From: Phycisphaerae bacterium
GTDB lineage: Bacteria; Planctomycetota; Phycisphaerae; Tepidisphaerales; Tepidisphaeraceae
Length of the DNA stretch: 36,038 bases
Direction: 5' to 3'
Assembly: GCA_025936175.1 (NCBI GenBank)
Contig: JAICTV010000027.1
Coordinates: 1 to 36,038, forward strand
This document shows, in pieces, positions 16,261 to 23,477 of the stretch; position 1 is the stretch's first letter; every line of letters starts with the position of its first letter. The notes below the pieces were generated by a model. The model made no database searches. It had not been told where the DNA came from and saw nothing but the letters and a program-made list of their open reading frames with translations. A program made the position numbers and the translations under genes.

Positions 16261-16478
16261 GATGGTCGGCCGGATTCGTCGCAAACCGCCTCGCTGCTGT
16301 GTTGCGGCAGCACGGCTACTCCCTCGCCGACGCATTCCGACTTTCGTCGCAACTTGCCGAAGGATCGCAGGTCGCAATCCCCTTCACGACCCTCGCCAAA
16401 GCTGATGAATTTGCGTGCGAAGCCCGTTCGCTTGGCGTACGACTGGAAATTCGTCTCCCAGCGAGTGCTGCGGGCTAA
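16239..16478 (+). CDS. Small protein resembling the ribosomal L7/L12 C-terminal fold
   Basis: The 79-aa product has the helix-helix-strand-helix-strand order of the L7/L12 C-terminal domain. AVLRQHGYSLADAFRLSSQLAEG corresponds to the paired helices (compare VREVTGLGLKEAKDLVEGAP), VAIPFTT to the middle strand, LAKADEFACEARSLG to the last helix, and VRLEIRL to the last strand. Stand-alone domains of this type occur in bacteria, often with short hydrophobic N-termini like the MYVVALLGWSAGFV here. The start is an ATG behind TATAAT with almost no leader. The fold comparison is made by eye and is an inference. The role is unknown. The sigma-factor gene begins 51 bp downstream. Confidence 0.6.
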   Translation: MYVVALLGWSAGFVANRLAAVLRQHGYSLADAFRLSSQLAEGSQVAIPFTTLAKADEFACEARSLGVRLEIRLPASAAG

Positions 16479-16529
16479 TCGACCTTTCACAAGTGCCTGT
16501 AACCCTTCCTCCTCGTCGGACATATCCCG

Positions 16530-18107
16530 ATGAAGGGACGCCTCACGCACATGACGCAGGACTGGCAGGCCATTCAGCAGTTCGTGCGCGAGAACTCGCA
16601 GCAGGCGTTCGGCGGGCTGGTCGCGCGGTATGTGAACCTCGTCTACTCCGCCGCCCGGCGGCAGGTGCGATCGGATGCGCTGGCGGATGACGTCACGCAG
16701 GCGGTGTTCCTCATCCTGTCGCGCAAGGCGTGCGAGCTGCGCGAGAACGTGATCCTCTCCGCCTGGCTGCTGCGCACGACGCGCTATGCCGCCAACAACG
16801 CCCTTCGCAGCGAGCGGCGACGACAGAAACACGAGCAAGAGGCGGGACGCATGCGTCCGACCCTTGCGATGGATGACCAGCCGCCGCCGCAGTGGGAGCG
16901 AGTCGCCCCGATGCTCGATGGGGCGATGGACGCGATGCGGCAGACCGATCGCGAGGCGCTCGTGCTGCGGTTCTTCAACCGCCAGACCGTCCGCGAGGTC
17001 GGCGAGCAGCTCGGCATTTCCGAAGACGCGGCGAAGCAGCGCATCAGCCGGGCGATCGACCGGCTCGGCGATCTGCTCAAACGCCGCGGCGTCGCGATCG
17101 GGTCGGCGGCGCTGGCGGTTCATATCGAAGCCGGCGCCGTGATGACGGCGCCGGCGCATCTGGCGGCTTCGGTGGCGTCGGCGTCCGCTGCGGCCAGCTC
17201 GATCGCCGGCGGGGCGATGGCGGCGATGAACCTGCTCCGACTGAAGGCGGTTGCCGCGGCGGTGTTGCTCCTCGTCGGCATCGCGACGGTCGCCGCGGTG
17301 GCGACCACGAAGGCCGCGAAGACGCCGGCGCCCGCGACGCCGCAAGCGGCTGTACAGCCGGCCGTCGTTCCTGTCGCGACAACTCAAGCGACCCAACCGG
17401 TTGCGGCAGACCCGTCCGTCGAGGACGAGCCGCTCTCCACGCTCGGCGCGATCAGCGCCGCGCTGCACAACGGCGACGTCGAAGCCGCGCGGCGCTGCGT
17501 CATCCTCGGCGACGACGACACCTCGCGCATCTGCGACATGATGCTCGCCTTCCAGTGCGCGCGCAATCGCCTCGAAACGTCACTCGACCGCGCCAAGGTC
17601 GCCCGCTTCGACATCAACTACGGCTCAGCGCCCATCGCCACCGCCATCGACCTCGTCGCGATTCAGCTCAGCGCCAGTGACGTTCGCATCGACGGCGACA
17701 CCGCGGTCATGCCGTTCCACGTCCCCAAGTTCATCATCGGGGATGAGTCGTGGGAGAACGGCGAGCTGCGCTTCGCGCGGATTGACGGGCGGTGGAAGTT
17801 GAATGTTCGCGACGGCTTCGTGACGCATGCGTCCGCCGACGTCTCGGATCCCAATCGCCGCATCACCACCATTCGCGACCCGCAGGCCACGAAGCTTCTC
17901 TTGAGGCTCTATGACAACGTCGTGAAGATTTACCAACAACTCGCCGCCGACGTCGATGCCGGGCTGATCAAGGATCCGCAAACCGGGCAGCGGCTGCTGA
18001 ACCAGAAGCTCGGCGCCGCGCACGCGCAGTTTCGCCTGAGCGGGTTCAGCATCGACGTCCTCCCAAAGAAGTCCGCGACCGGTTCTGCCACCGCCTCCGG
18101 TCTTTAA
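16530..18107 (+). CDS. ECF RNA polymerase sigma factor with membrane-anchored C-terminal extension
   Basis: The 525-aa protein begins with an ECF sigma factor. Region 2 (about 25-90) contains LVARYVNLVYSAARRQV and DVTQAVFLILSRK. Region 4 (about 132-182) contains LVLRFFNRQTVREVGEQLGISEDAAKQRISRAIDRL. An Ala-rich stretch then leads to a membrane helix (about 238-259), an Ala/Pro/Thr linker, and a domain of about 250 residues that would face the cell exterior. Fused extensions of this kind are characteristic of planctomycete and acidobacterial ECF groups and may replace a separate anti-sigma factor. The extension has an NTF2-like feel (SWENGELRFARIDGRWKLNVRDGF), but this is only a suggestion. 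An alternative ATG at 16551 would remove seven residues. No anti-sigma gene is adjacent. Confidence 0.85.
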   Translation: MKGRLTHMTQDWQAIQQFVRENSQQAFGGLVARYVNLVYSAARRQVRSDALADDVTQAVFLILSRKACELRENVILSAWLLRTTRYAANNALRSERRRQKHEQEAGRMRPTLAMDDQPPPQWERVAPMLDGAMDAMRQTDREALVLRFFNRQTVREVGEQLGISEDAAKQRISRAIDRLGDLLKRRGVAIGSAALAVHIEAGAVMTAPAHLAASVASASAAASSIAGGAMAAMNLLRLKAVAAAVLLLVGIATVAAVATTKAAKTPAPATPQAAVQPAVVPVATTQATQPVAADPSVEDEPLSTLGAISAALHNGDVEAARRCVILGDDDTSRICDMMLAFQCARNRLETSLDRAKVARFDINYGSAPIATAIDLVAIQLSASDVRIDGDTAVMPFHVPKFIIGDESWENGELRFARIDGRWKLNVRDGFVTHASADVSDPNRRITTIRDPQATKLLLRLYDNVVKIYQQLAADVDAGLIKDPQTGQRLLNQKLGAAHAQFRLSGFSIDVLPKKSATGSATASGL

Positions 18108-18245
18108 TACGAATTTGCTCGAAAAATCCGGGCGGAATTGCACGTTCGTGATCACCTTCGTGCAATCCGGGGGATTAAGGGGGGGCCGATGTTTGACCAG
18201 CTACAGCGGTGCGCGCTCGGGCGTACCGCGCGGGCCGACACTTAC

Positions 18246-18359
18246 GTCATGCTGACGTACACGGGTACTCGCGAAGCGGGTGATCCAAGCATCTGCGCTC
18301 TACGGCGAGCCGCTCCCGGTTGGCGGCCAGATCCTTCGCGGAGTACGGCCCAGGATGAC
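18246..18359. repeat. Degraded palindrome family A element
   Basis: The right arm (18329-18359) reads, in reverse complement, GTCATCCTGGGCCGTACTCC followed by GCGAAGGATCT. The left arm (18246-18294) begins GTCATGCTGACGTACACGGG and ends CAAGCATCT. The arms align with gaps and share GTCAT, GTACTC, GCGAAG and ATCT blocks. It is related to 16119-16195 and 26811-26879 but has decayed. Confidence 0.55.
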
Positions 18360-18521
18360 GGCTCACCGACGCTCCAGGCCAGCGCGCGCCGCTCCTCATA
18401 CGCCGCGCGGGAGGCGACGGGATGCGCAAAACGCCCCTCGTGCCACATCGGGACGCAAAAGTGCAATTCGACGCGATGGCGCATGGCAGCGCGCCCGGCA
18501 GTCGCCCCGCCCGTGGCGCGC

Positions 18522-18625
18522 TGCAAAACGAACCCAATCGAACCCAATGAAAAACCGCGTTGGCGGGGTCAGAAACGCAGAAAAGGGGTGATTCGGATGC
18601 TTCGCGGATTGCAAAACGAAGCCAA
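18522..18625. repeat. Direct repeat TGCAAAACGAA(C/G)CCAA, two copies
   Basis: Copies at 18522-18537 and 18610-18625 differ at one base. Motifs of the form CAAAACGAACCCAAT recur in non-coding parts of some planctomycete genomes, as far as I recall; I cannot confirm that here. Function unknown. Confidence 0.45.
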
Positions 18626-18740
18626 CGTTGCCCGATCTACGGCTGCTGCGGTATCAACGATCCCTTGCCGCGGGTCAGAGCGGTCGCTACCGTTCGCCCT
18701 CGCAACTCGGGAGAGGGTGTGTGTTCTCCCACGGGGATCG

Positions 18741-20660
18741 ATGGATCAGTCCAGCGAATCGTTACCTCCCGCGTTGTCGCTCCTCCACAGTGAGCGCCCG
18801 CGCAACGTCAACTGGTTTCAGGCCGCCGCGCTCCTGTTCGGCGACTGGGGGACCAGCCGTCTTTATGTTTTGGGACTGGCCTTTCTCGTCGCGGGCCGCA
18901 GCAGCTTCTGGCTGATCGCGGCGATGAGTTTGCTGATCCTCGCCGTCGGGTGGGCGTATACGCAGATCTGCCGCATCTATCCGGACGGCGGCGGCGTCTA
19001 CACGGCGGCGAAGCAGCGCAGCCGCCTGCTCGGCGTCATCGGCGCTTTGCTGCTCTTCGCGGACTACACCGTCACCGCATCGCTGAGCGCGGTCGACGCG
19101 TTTCACTATTTCGGTCTGGGTACGCAGCATTCGGCGCAAGTGCAACAGGCGGATCCGGGCTCGGACATCCGACTTCACGAAGAAGACAATCACGACGACG
19201 CAAATGAGGCCCCGCAGCACGAGAAGCTCTGGAGCCTCAAGAGTCCCGGGTTCTGGGCGATCATTTCGATCATGGTGATCGGCGCGTTCAACCTGATGGG
19301 CCCGAAGCACACCGCCGGCTTCGCCATCTTCGCCGCCGCGGGGATGATCGTCATTACGTTGCTCGTGGTCGTCTTTGCGCTCCCGCAGATCGATTGGCGG
19401 CACTTAAATCTCGGCACGATTCATCAAGACCCGATCGACATGTGGCGGGCGTTCGTCTACGTGGTGCTGGCGCTCTCGGGGGTCGAAGCGATCGCGAATC
19501 TGACCGGCGTGATGCACAAGCCGGTTTACGGCACCGCCCGAAAGGCGATCTGGGTCGTCGCGCTGGAAGTGGCGGCGTTCAACCTGCTGCTGTGTCTCGC
19601 GATGGTGGCGCTCCATCCGCCGCGGCACGCGCACGTCGGCGACATGATGGCCTATCTCGCACAAGGCCCCAACGGTGAGCGGCCGTGGCTCGGCTGGCCG
19701 GTCCGCATCATCGGCGGGCTGCTGCTGCTCAGCGCGACCAACACCGCCGTCAACGGACTGATGTCCATCGTCTACGTCATGAGCCGCGACGGCGAGATGC
19801 CGCAGGTGCTGCAGAAGCTTAACGCCTTCGGCGCGCCGTGGCTGGGCGCGATGATCGCCGCCGCCACGCCGTGCGTCATCCTCCTGTTCGCGCACGATCT
19901 GGAGACGCTCGCATCGCTGTACGCGATCGGGGTGGTGGGCGCGGTGGCGATCAACTGCTCACTGTGCGCGTTCCACCCGCGGCTGCGCAAGATGTGGCGG
20001 AAGTTCGCGATGGCGTTGCTCGGGGTCATCCTGGTCGGCATCTGGATCACGCTCGCGTTCACCAAGATTCACGCGCTGATCTTCGTCTGCGTCACGCTGG
20101 CGATCGGTCTGAGCTTGCGGCAGATCACCCGCGTGGCCAACAAGCGCCGCCCGAAGCCCAGCCTGCTCCGCCAGGCGATCATGGAACAGCTCCCGCCCGA
20201 GGCGTGGGCTAAGCCCAAGGTGGTGCTGGCGACCGCCGGATCGGACGACCTCGCACGGCAGGCGCTGGAAGTGGCCAAGGCGGAGGACGCCGCGCTGGTC
20301 GTCTGCTTCATCCGCGAGGTCGCGCTGAACTTCCGCGTCGAAGCGGAGCGGCGGCTGACGCTGGATACCGATCCGGCCGCGCAGCAGCTTTTCGCCGAGT
20401 TCCTCGCGCACGGGCATCGTCAGGGCGTGCCGATCATCCCGATGTACGACACCGGTCCGAACGGCGCCGAGCTTTTGGCCGAGGCCGCGGCGATGAACGG
20501 CGCGTCGCGCGTGCTGATCGGCTCGAGCCGCCGCGGCGCGATCCACCACCTGATCAAGGGGAGCTTCCAGCGTCGGCTGGAGTCGCTCTTGCCGCCGGAC
20601 ATCCGTGTGCAAGTGCTTAGCCTGTCAGATGATACCCCGCCGACGACGGCGGCGGCCTAA
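18741..20660 (+). CDS. APC-superfamily permease with C-terminal UspA-like domain (KimA/Kup-like, copy 1)
   Basis: Started at ATG 18741 (MDQSSESLPPALSLL), this is a 639-aa protein. The membrane part (about 25-455) opens with FGDWGTSRLYVLGLAF, close to the GDxGTSPLY motif of Kup potassium transporters. QICRIYPDGGGVYTAAKQRSR and LLLFADYTVTASLS follow, matching the QxxxAYPxGGGAY and LLVDYxLTVAVS motifs of the KimA potassium/proton symporter. A soluble domain of about 150 residues ends with IGSSRRGAIHHLIKGSFQRRL, a universal-stress-protein nucleotide-loop variant. Copy 2 at 21018 is a close paralog. This copy has an extra insertion of about 28 residues rich in His, Asp and Glu in an early loop (near 19120-19230). 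Potassium transport is inferred; an amino-acid substrate cannot be excluded. No riboswitch was seen upstream. Confidence 0.78.
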   Translation: MDQSSESLPPALSLLHSERPRNVNWFQAAALLFGDWGTSRLYVLGLAFLVAGRSSFWLIAAMSLLILAVGWAYTQICRIYPDGGGVYTAAKQRSRLLGVIGALLLFADYTVTASLSAVDAFHYFGLGTQHSAQVQQADPGSDIRLHEEDNHDDANEAPQHEKLWSLKSPGFWAIISIMVIGAFNLMGPKHTAGFAIFAAAGMIVITLLVVVFALPQIDWRHLNLGTIHQDPIDMWRAFVYVVLALSGVEAIANLTGVMHKPVYGTARKAIWVVALEVAAFNLLLCLAMVALHPPRHAHVGDMMAYLAQGPNGERPWLGWPVRIIGGLLLLSATNTAVNGLMSIVYVMSRDGEMPQVLQKLNAFGAPWLGAMIAAATPCVILLFAHDLETLASLYAIGVVGAVAINCSLCAFHPRLRKMWRKFAMALLGVILVGIWITLAFTKIHALIFVCVTLAIGLSLRQITRVANKRRPKPSLLRQAIMEQLPPEAWAKPKVVLATAGSDDLARQALEVAKAEDAALVVCFIREVALNFRVEAERRLTLDTDPAAQQLFAEFLAHGHRQGVPIIPMYDTGPNGAELLAEAAAMNGASRVLIGSSRRGAIHHLIKGSFQRRLESLLPPDIRVQVLSLSDDTPPTTAAA

Positions 20661-20669
20661 CTGTCGATC

Positions 20670-20697
20670 TTGACACCTTCTTGAGCGGGGATACCGT
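20670..20697 (+). promoter_or_regulatory. Sigma70-type promoter upstream of the c-di-AMP riboswitch
   Basis: A consensus -35 TTGACA (20670-20675) is followed after 16 bp by TACCGT (20692-20697), a 3-of-6 match to TATAAT that keeps T1, A2 and T6. Transcription would begin near 20704, a few bases before the predicted aptamer. It starts 10 bp after the stop of permease copy 1, giving copy 2 its own transcription unit. Confidence 0.5.
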
Positions 20698-20710
20698 TGA
20701 TTTTTGTGAC

Positions 20711-20853
20711 CGCCGAGACCCAATCCTCCCCGGGATCGGGTGCGGGGAACCCAAGGGTGTGCGGGTGCGAGTGATCCGCCACCGGGGGCGCAGGGACTCA
20801 CAAAAGTCCCGGGGCACTTTCAAGCCCTAGCCCGTCAGCTAACCCCGTAGGCA
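20711..20853 (+). ncRNA. Cyclic di-AMP riboswitch (ydaO/yuaA class)
   Basis: The region contains, in correct order and spacing, the conserved blocks of this riboswitch class. They are GCCGAGACC at 20712-20720 (P1 5' strand), GGGTGCGGGGAACCC at 20738-20752, GAGTGATCCGC at 20769-20779, an optional stem GGGACT/AGTCCC (20793-20798 with 20805-20810), and the hallmark 3' block CCCGTCAGCTAACCCCGTAG at 20831-20850, ending in GGC (20850-20852), which closes P1 with GCC at 20712-20714. The class binds two c-di-AMP molecules and usually switches expression off. It is best known upstream of kimA (formerly ydaO) and other potassium and osmolyte genes. Here it precedes a KimA-like permease by 165 nt. Confidence 0.88.
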
Positions 20854-20964
20854 TGTGAAAGGGCACAGACGCCTCGCTCTCCTGCGACGGCCACGCGCGT
20901 ATCGCGCGCTCGGTCGTCCAACTCTGAGCCGACGCTGTGCGTTGATGAACGATCTTTGTGACCT

Positions 20965-20986
20965 CCGCGCCGTCAGGACGGCGCGG
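20965..20986 (+). promoter_or_regulatory. GC-rich hairpin in the leader of permease copy 2 (possible riboswitch expression platform)
   Basis: CCGCGCCGT and ACGGCGCGG form a perfect 9-bp stem with a CAGG loop, 31 nt before the ATG. The downstream sequence is only moderately T-rich (TCGTTCGTTTGGCTTTTC), so it could be a weak terminator or a structure blocking translation. Another stem, CGCGCG-TAT-CGCGCG, lies at 20894-20908. Which one acts as the switch is not resolved. Confidence 0.4.
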
Positions 20987-21017
20987 GAGTGCGGTCGTTC
21001 GTTTGGCTTTTCAAAAC

Positions 21018-22889
21018 ATGCACACGTCCACCAACGGGCGAAGCAAGCCCGCCGCGCTCTCGTTGCTTGCCAGCGAGCGCCCGCGGAACGTCGGCTGGCT
21101 GCAGGCGGCGGGGCTGCTCTTCGGCGACTGGGGAACCAGCCGCCTGTACGTCCTGGGCCTCGCCTTCTTCTTCGCGGCGCGCACCAGCTTCTACCTCATC
21201 CTGGCGATGAGCGTGCTGATCCTCGCGGTCGGCTGGGCGTACTCGCAGATCTGCCGGATCTATCCCGACGGCGGCGGGGTGTACACGGCAGCCAAGTCGC
21301 GCTCGCGCACGCTCGCGGTCGTCGGCGCGCTGCTGCTGTTTGCGGACTACGTCGTCACCGCGTCGCTCAGCAGTCTCGACGCGTTCCGCTACTTCAACCT
21401 CCCGCAGGGCGCGCCGCTGATCGCTTGGAACTCGCCGGGGCTGTGGGCGATCGTCGCCATCGCGGTCATCGGCTGCTTCAACCTGATGGGCCCGAAGCAC
21501 ACCGGCGGCTTCGCGATCGCCGCGGCGATCGGGATGGTCTTCATCACGCTGCTGATCACCTTCGGCGCGATTCCGCAGGTCGGCTGGCACGAGATGCCGC
21601 GCGTCATCGGCTCGGTTCACGAGCAGCCGAAGCACTTGTGGATCGAGTTCGTCTCGATCGTGCTGGCGCTGTCGGGGGTGGAAGCGATCGCGAACCTCAC
21701 CGGCGTGATGAAGCGCCCGGTGGCGCACACCGCGCGAAAGGCGATCGCGATCGTCGCGCTGGAAGTCGCCGTCTTCAACGTGCTGCTCGCCGCCTGCATG
21801 GTCTGGCTCTGCCGGCCCGGCGGGCCGCTGCAAAACCAGGAGCAGTACAAGGACGACATGCTGGCGTTCCTCAGCGCGCAGTTCATCGGCCCGTGGGCGG
21901 AGATCGCGGTGCGCATCATCGGCGGCGTGCTGTTGCTCTCGGCGACGAACACCGCGATCACCGACATGATCTCGGTGCAGTACCTGATGGCGCGCGACGG
22001 CGAGCTGCCGCAGGCGATGCAGGCGCTGAACCGCTTCGGCGTGCCGTGGATGCCGGCGATCCTCGCCGCTTCCGTGCCGATCCTGGTGCTGGTGATCAGT
22101 CACGACATCGAGCATCTCGCGGCGCTTTATGCGATCGGGGTGATCGGCGCCGTGGCGATCAACGTGACGCTGTGCGCTTTCCACCCGCGTCTTCGCCGCA
22201 TGCGCCGCAAGGTGCCGATGGTGGTGCTGGGGTTGGCGCTGCTGGCCATCTGGGTGACCCTCGCGTGCACCAAGCTGCACGCGCTGGTGTTCGTCTGCGT
22301 CGTGATGATCGTCGGTCTAAGCGCGCGGCAGATCAACAAGTTGCTCGTCCGCCGCAAAGGCGATCGGCCGAGTCTCCTCCGGCAGGCGATCATGGAGCAG
22401 CTTCAGCCGACCGATTTAGCCAAGCGTCGCATCCTCCTCGGCACGTACGGGTCCGATGCGCTGGCGACCTCCGCGCTCAACGAGGCCAAGCGACTCGACG
22501 CGGCGCTGGTCGTCTGCTTCATCCGCCACGTGAGCCTGTCGTACAAATACGACGAGGGCCGGCTGACGATCGATACCGATCCCGTCGCGCTCAAGACCTT
22601 CGCGCGATTCCTCGAGCTCGGCCACGAGATGGGAGTGACGGTGATTCCCGTTTATGACAGCGGCCCCGAATCGGCGGAGCTGATGGCCGAGACCGCGGCG
22701 ACGTACGGCTGCGACCGCGTCCTGATCGGCACCAGCCGGCAGGGCGCGCTCTATCACCTGATCAAGGGGCACTTCCAGCGTCGTCTCGAAGCGCTATTGC
22801 CACCGGAGATCCCGGTGCAGGTGATTTCTCCGGCGCCGCCCCCGCCGGGCGGTCAACACGAAGAGGAAGAGCAGTTGCAGCCCGCGTGA
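21018..22889 (+). CDS. APC-superfamily permease with C-terminal UspA-like domain (KimA/Kup-like, copy 2; c-di-AMP riboswitch controlled)
   Basis: Started at ATG 21018 (MHTSTNGRSKPAALS), a 623-aa paralog of copy 1 with very similar membrane and soluble domains. It has FGDWGTSRLYVLGLAF, QICRIYPDGGGVYTAAKSRSR, LLLFADYVVTASLSS, NLMGPKHTGGFAI and SGVEAIANLTGVM. The C-terminal domain begins after LLRQAIMEQL and ends with IGTSRQGALYHLIKGHFQRRL. It is expected to import potassium or another solute across the inner membrane, with the soluble domain sensing nucleotide. Its own promoter and a c-di-AMP riboswitch in the leader fit KimA, whose expression is shut off when c-di-AMP rises with potassium. The in-frame TTG at 20958 is a poor alternative start because the leader hairpin would lie inside the gene. 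Confidence 0.82.
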   Translation: MHTSTNGRSKPAALSLLASERPRNVGWLQAAGLLFGDWGTSRLYVLGLAFFFAARTSFYLILAMSVLILAVGWAYSQICRIYPDGGGVYTAAKSRSRTLAVVGALLLFADYVVTASLSSLDAFRYFNLPQGAPLIAWNSPGLWAIVAIAVIGCFNLMGPKHTGGFAIAAAIGMVFITLLITFGAIPQVGWHEMPRVIGSVHEQPKHLWIEFVSIVLALSGVEAIANLTGVMKRPVAHTARKAIAIVALEVAVFNVLLAACMVWLCRPGGPLQNQEQYKDDMLAFLSAQFIGPWAEIAVRIIGGVLLLSATNTAITDMISVQYLMARDGELPQAMQALNRFGVPWMPAILAASVPILVLVISHDIEHLAALYAIGVIGAVAINVTLCAFHPRLRRMRRKVPMVVLGLALLAIWVTLACTKLHALVFVCVVMIVGLSARQINKLLVRRKGDRPSLLRQAIMEQLQPTDLAKRRILLGTYGSDALATSALNEAKRLDAALVVCFIRHVSLSYKYDEGRLTIDTDPVALKTFARFLELGHEMGVTVIPVYDSGPESAELMAETAATYGCDRVLIGTSRQGALYHLIKGHFQRRLEALLPPEIPVQVISPAPPPPGGQHEEEEQLQPA

Positions 22890-22918
22890 TCTGTACTCGG
22901 ATGCGCGAAGCCGCCATC

Positions 22919-22985
22919 GCAGGGCGACACTTGTGTCAGCCTCTCCGCGGTCCACGAAATGCGGGCGACACAAGGGTCGCCCTGC
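22919..22985. repeat. Palindromic element, family C, between convergent genes
   Basis: Arms 22919-22937 (GCAGGGCGACACTTGTGTC) and 22967-22985 (GACACAAGGGTCGCCCTGC) are 19-bp inverted repeats with one mismatch. It starts 29 bp after the stop of permease copy 2 and ends 9 bp before the stop of the convergent protease fragment. Without T-tracts, it may terminate transcription in both directions only weakly. Confidence 0.75.
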
Positions 22986-22994
22986 CTCGTGCCG

Positions 22995-23474
22995 TCAAAC
23001 CGGAAGCTTGACCATCCACACGATCAACGCGCTGCACACCAGCGCGAGCATGATCGTGATGTAGAGCCGCGACATCTTGCGATCGAAGAGGCGTGTGTGC
23101 CGCGGGTCGGTGCTCATGCGGTGCAGCGCGCGCATGCGCGTGGGGATGCTCCCGTGCAGCCAGTTGTTGGCCAGGTCCGCGAACTGCTCGACCAGGCCCG
23201 TCAATCGCTGCATCAAATTGCCTTCCAGCCGCCGCGGGGAACCGAGCGGCATGTTGTTGATCAGAGCGACGCGCTCCAGCGCCGACGAGAACACGCTGGC
23301 GCCCAGCGGGCCGACGTGCGAGTGCGCATCCCGCGTGCCCGGCGCCTGCGCGGCAACGGGAGCGTAATGCCGCTCGAGCGTGCGCGCGGCGAAGACGTCC
23401 GCCTGTCGCTCGAATCGCCGGCTCACGTAACCGAAGGCGACGAGAAATGCTCCAAAGCCGATCAGCGTCGTCAC
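22995..23474 (-). pseudogene. C-terminal fragment of an M48-type membrane metalloprotease (after an in-frame amber codon)
   Basis: This 159-residue segment continues the reading frame of 23478-24533 directly after a TAG at 23478-23480. A GTG at 23474 could restart translation but has no Shine-Dalgarno site. It holds a membrane helix (LIGFGAFLVAFGYV), then RRFERQADVFAARTL, which is the M48 segment supplying the third zinc ligand (Glu of ERQAD, matching ExxxD), a cytosolic stretch, HGSIPTRMRALHRM (the family's HP/S-xxxxRxxxL motif), and a C-terminal membrane helix. The fragment lacks the HExxH motif and cannot be active alone. The broken gene as a whole spans 22995-24533. Confidence 0.75.
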
Positions 23475-23477
23475 CAG

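Larger units (their letters stand above)
18108..18740. other. Repeat-rich intergenic region
   Basis: 633 bp without a credible gene. Just after the sigma-factor stop lies an inverted repeat (arms near 18131-18144 and 18159-18169, GGCGGAATTGCACG / CGTGCAATCCG) without a T-tract. Then come a degraded copy of palindrome family A (18246-18359) and two copies of TGCAAAACGAA-C/G-CCAA. The open frame that extends the permease upstream to 18138 runs through these repeats and is not credible as protein. The permease promoter should lie near the right end but was not identified. Confidence 0.6.

Noticed and set aside
18138-18740. In-frame N-terminal extension of permease copy 1
   Set aside because: The extra 201 residues run through palindromic and direct repeats and do not resemble the paralog, whose N-terminus aligns from MDQSSESLPPALSLL onward.
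20855-22657. 600-codon open frame overlapping permease copy 2 in another frame
   Set aside because: Arginine-rich low-complexity translation. The overlapping frame encodes conserved membrane and USP motifs. The start of the shadow frame also sits just after the riboswitch by chance.
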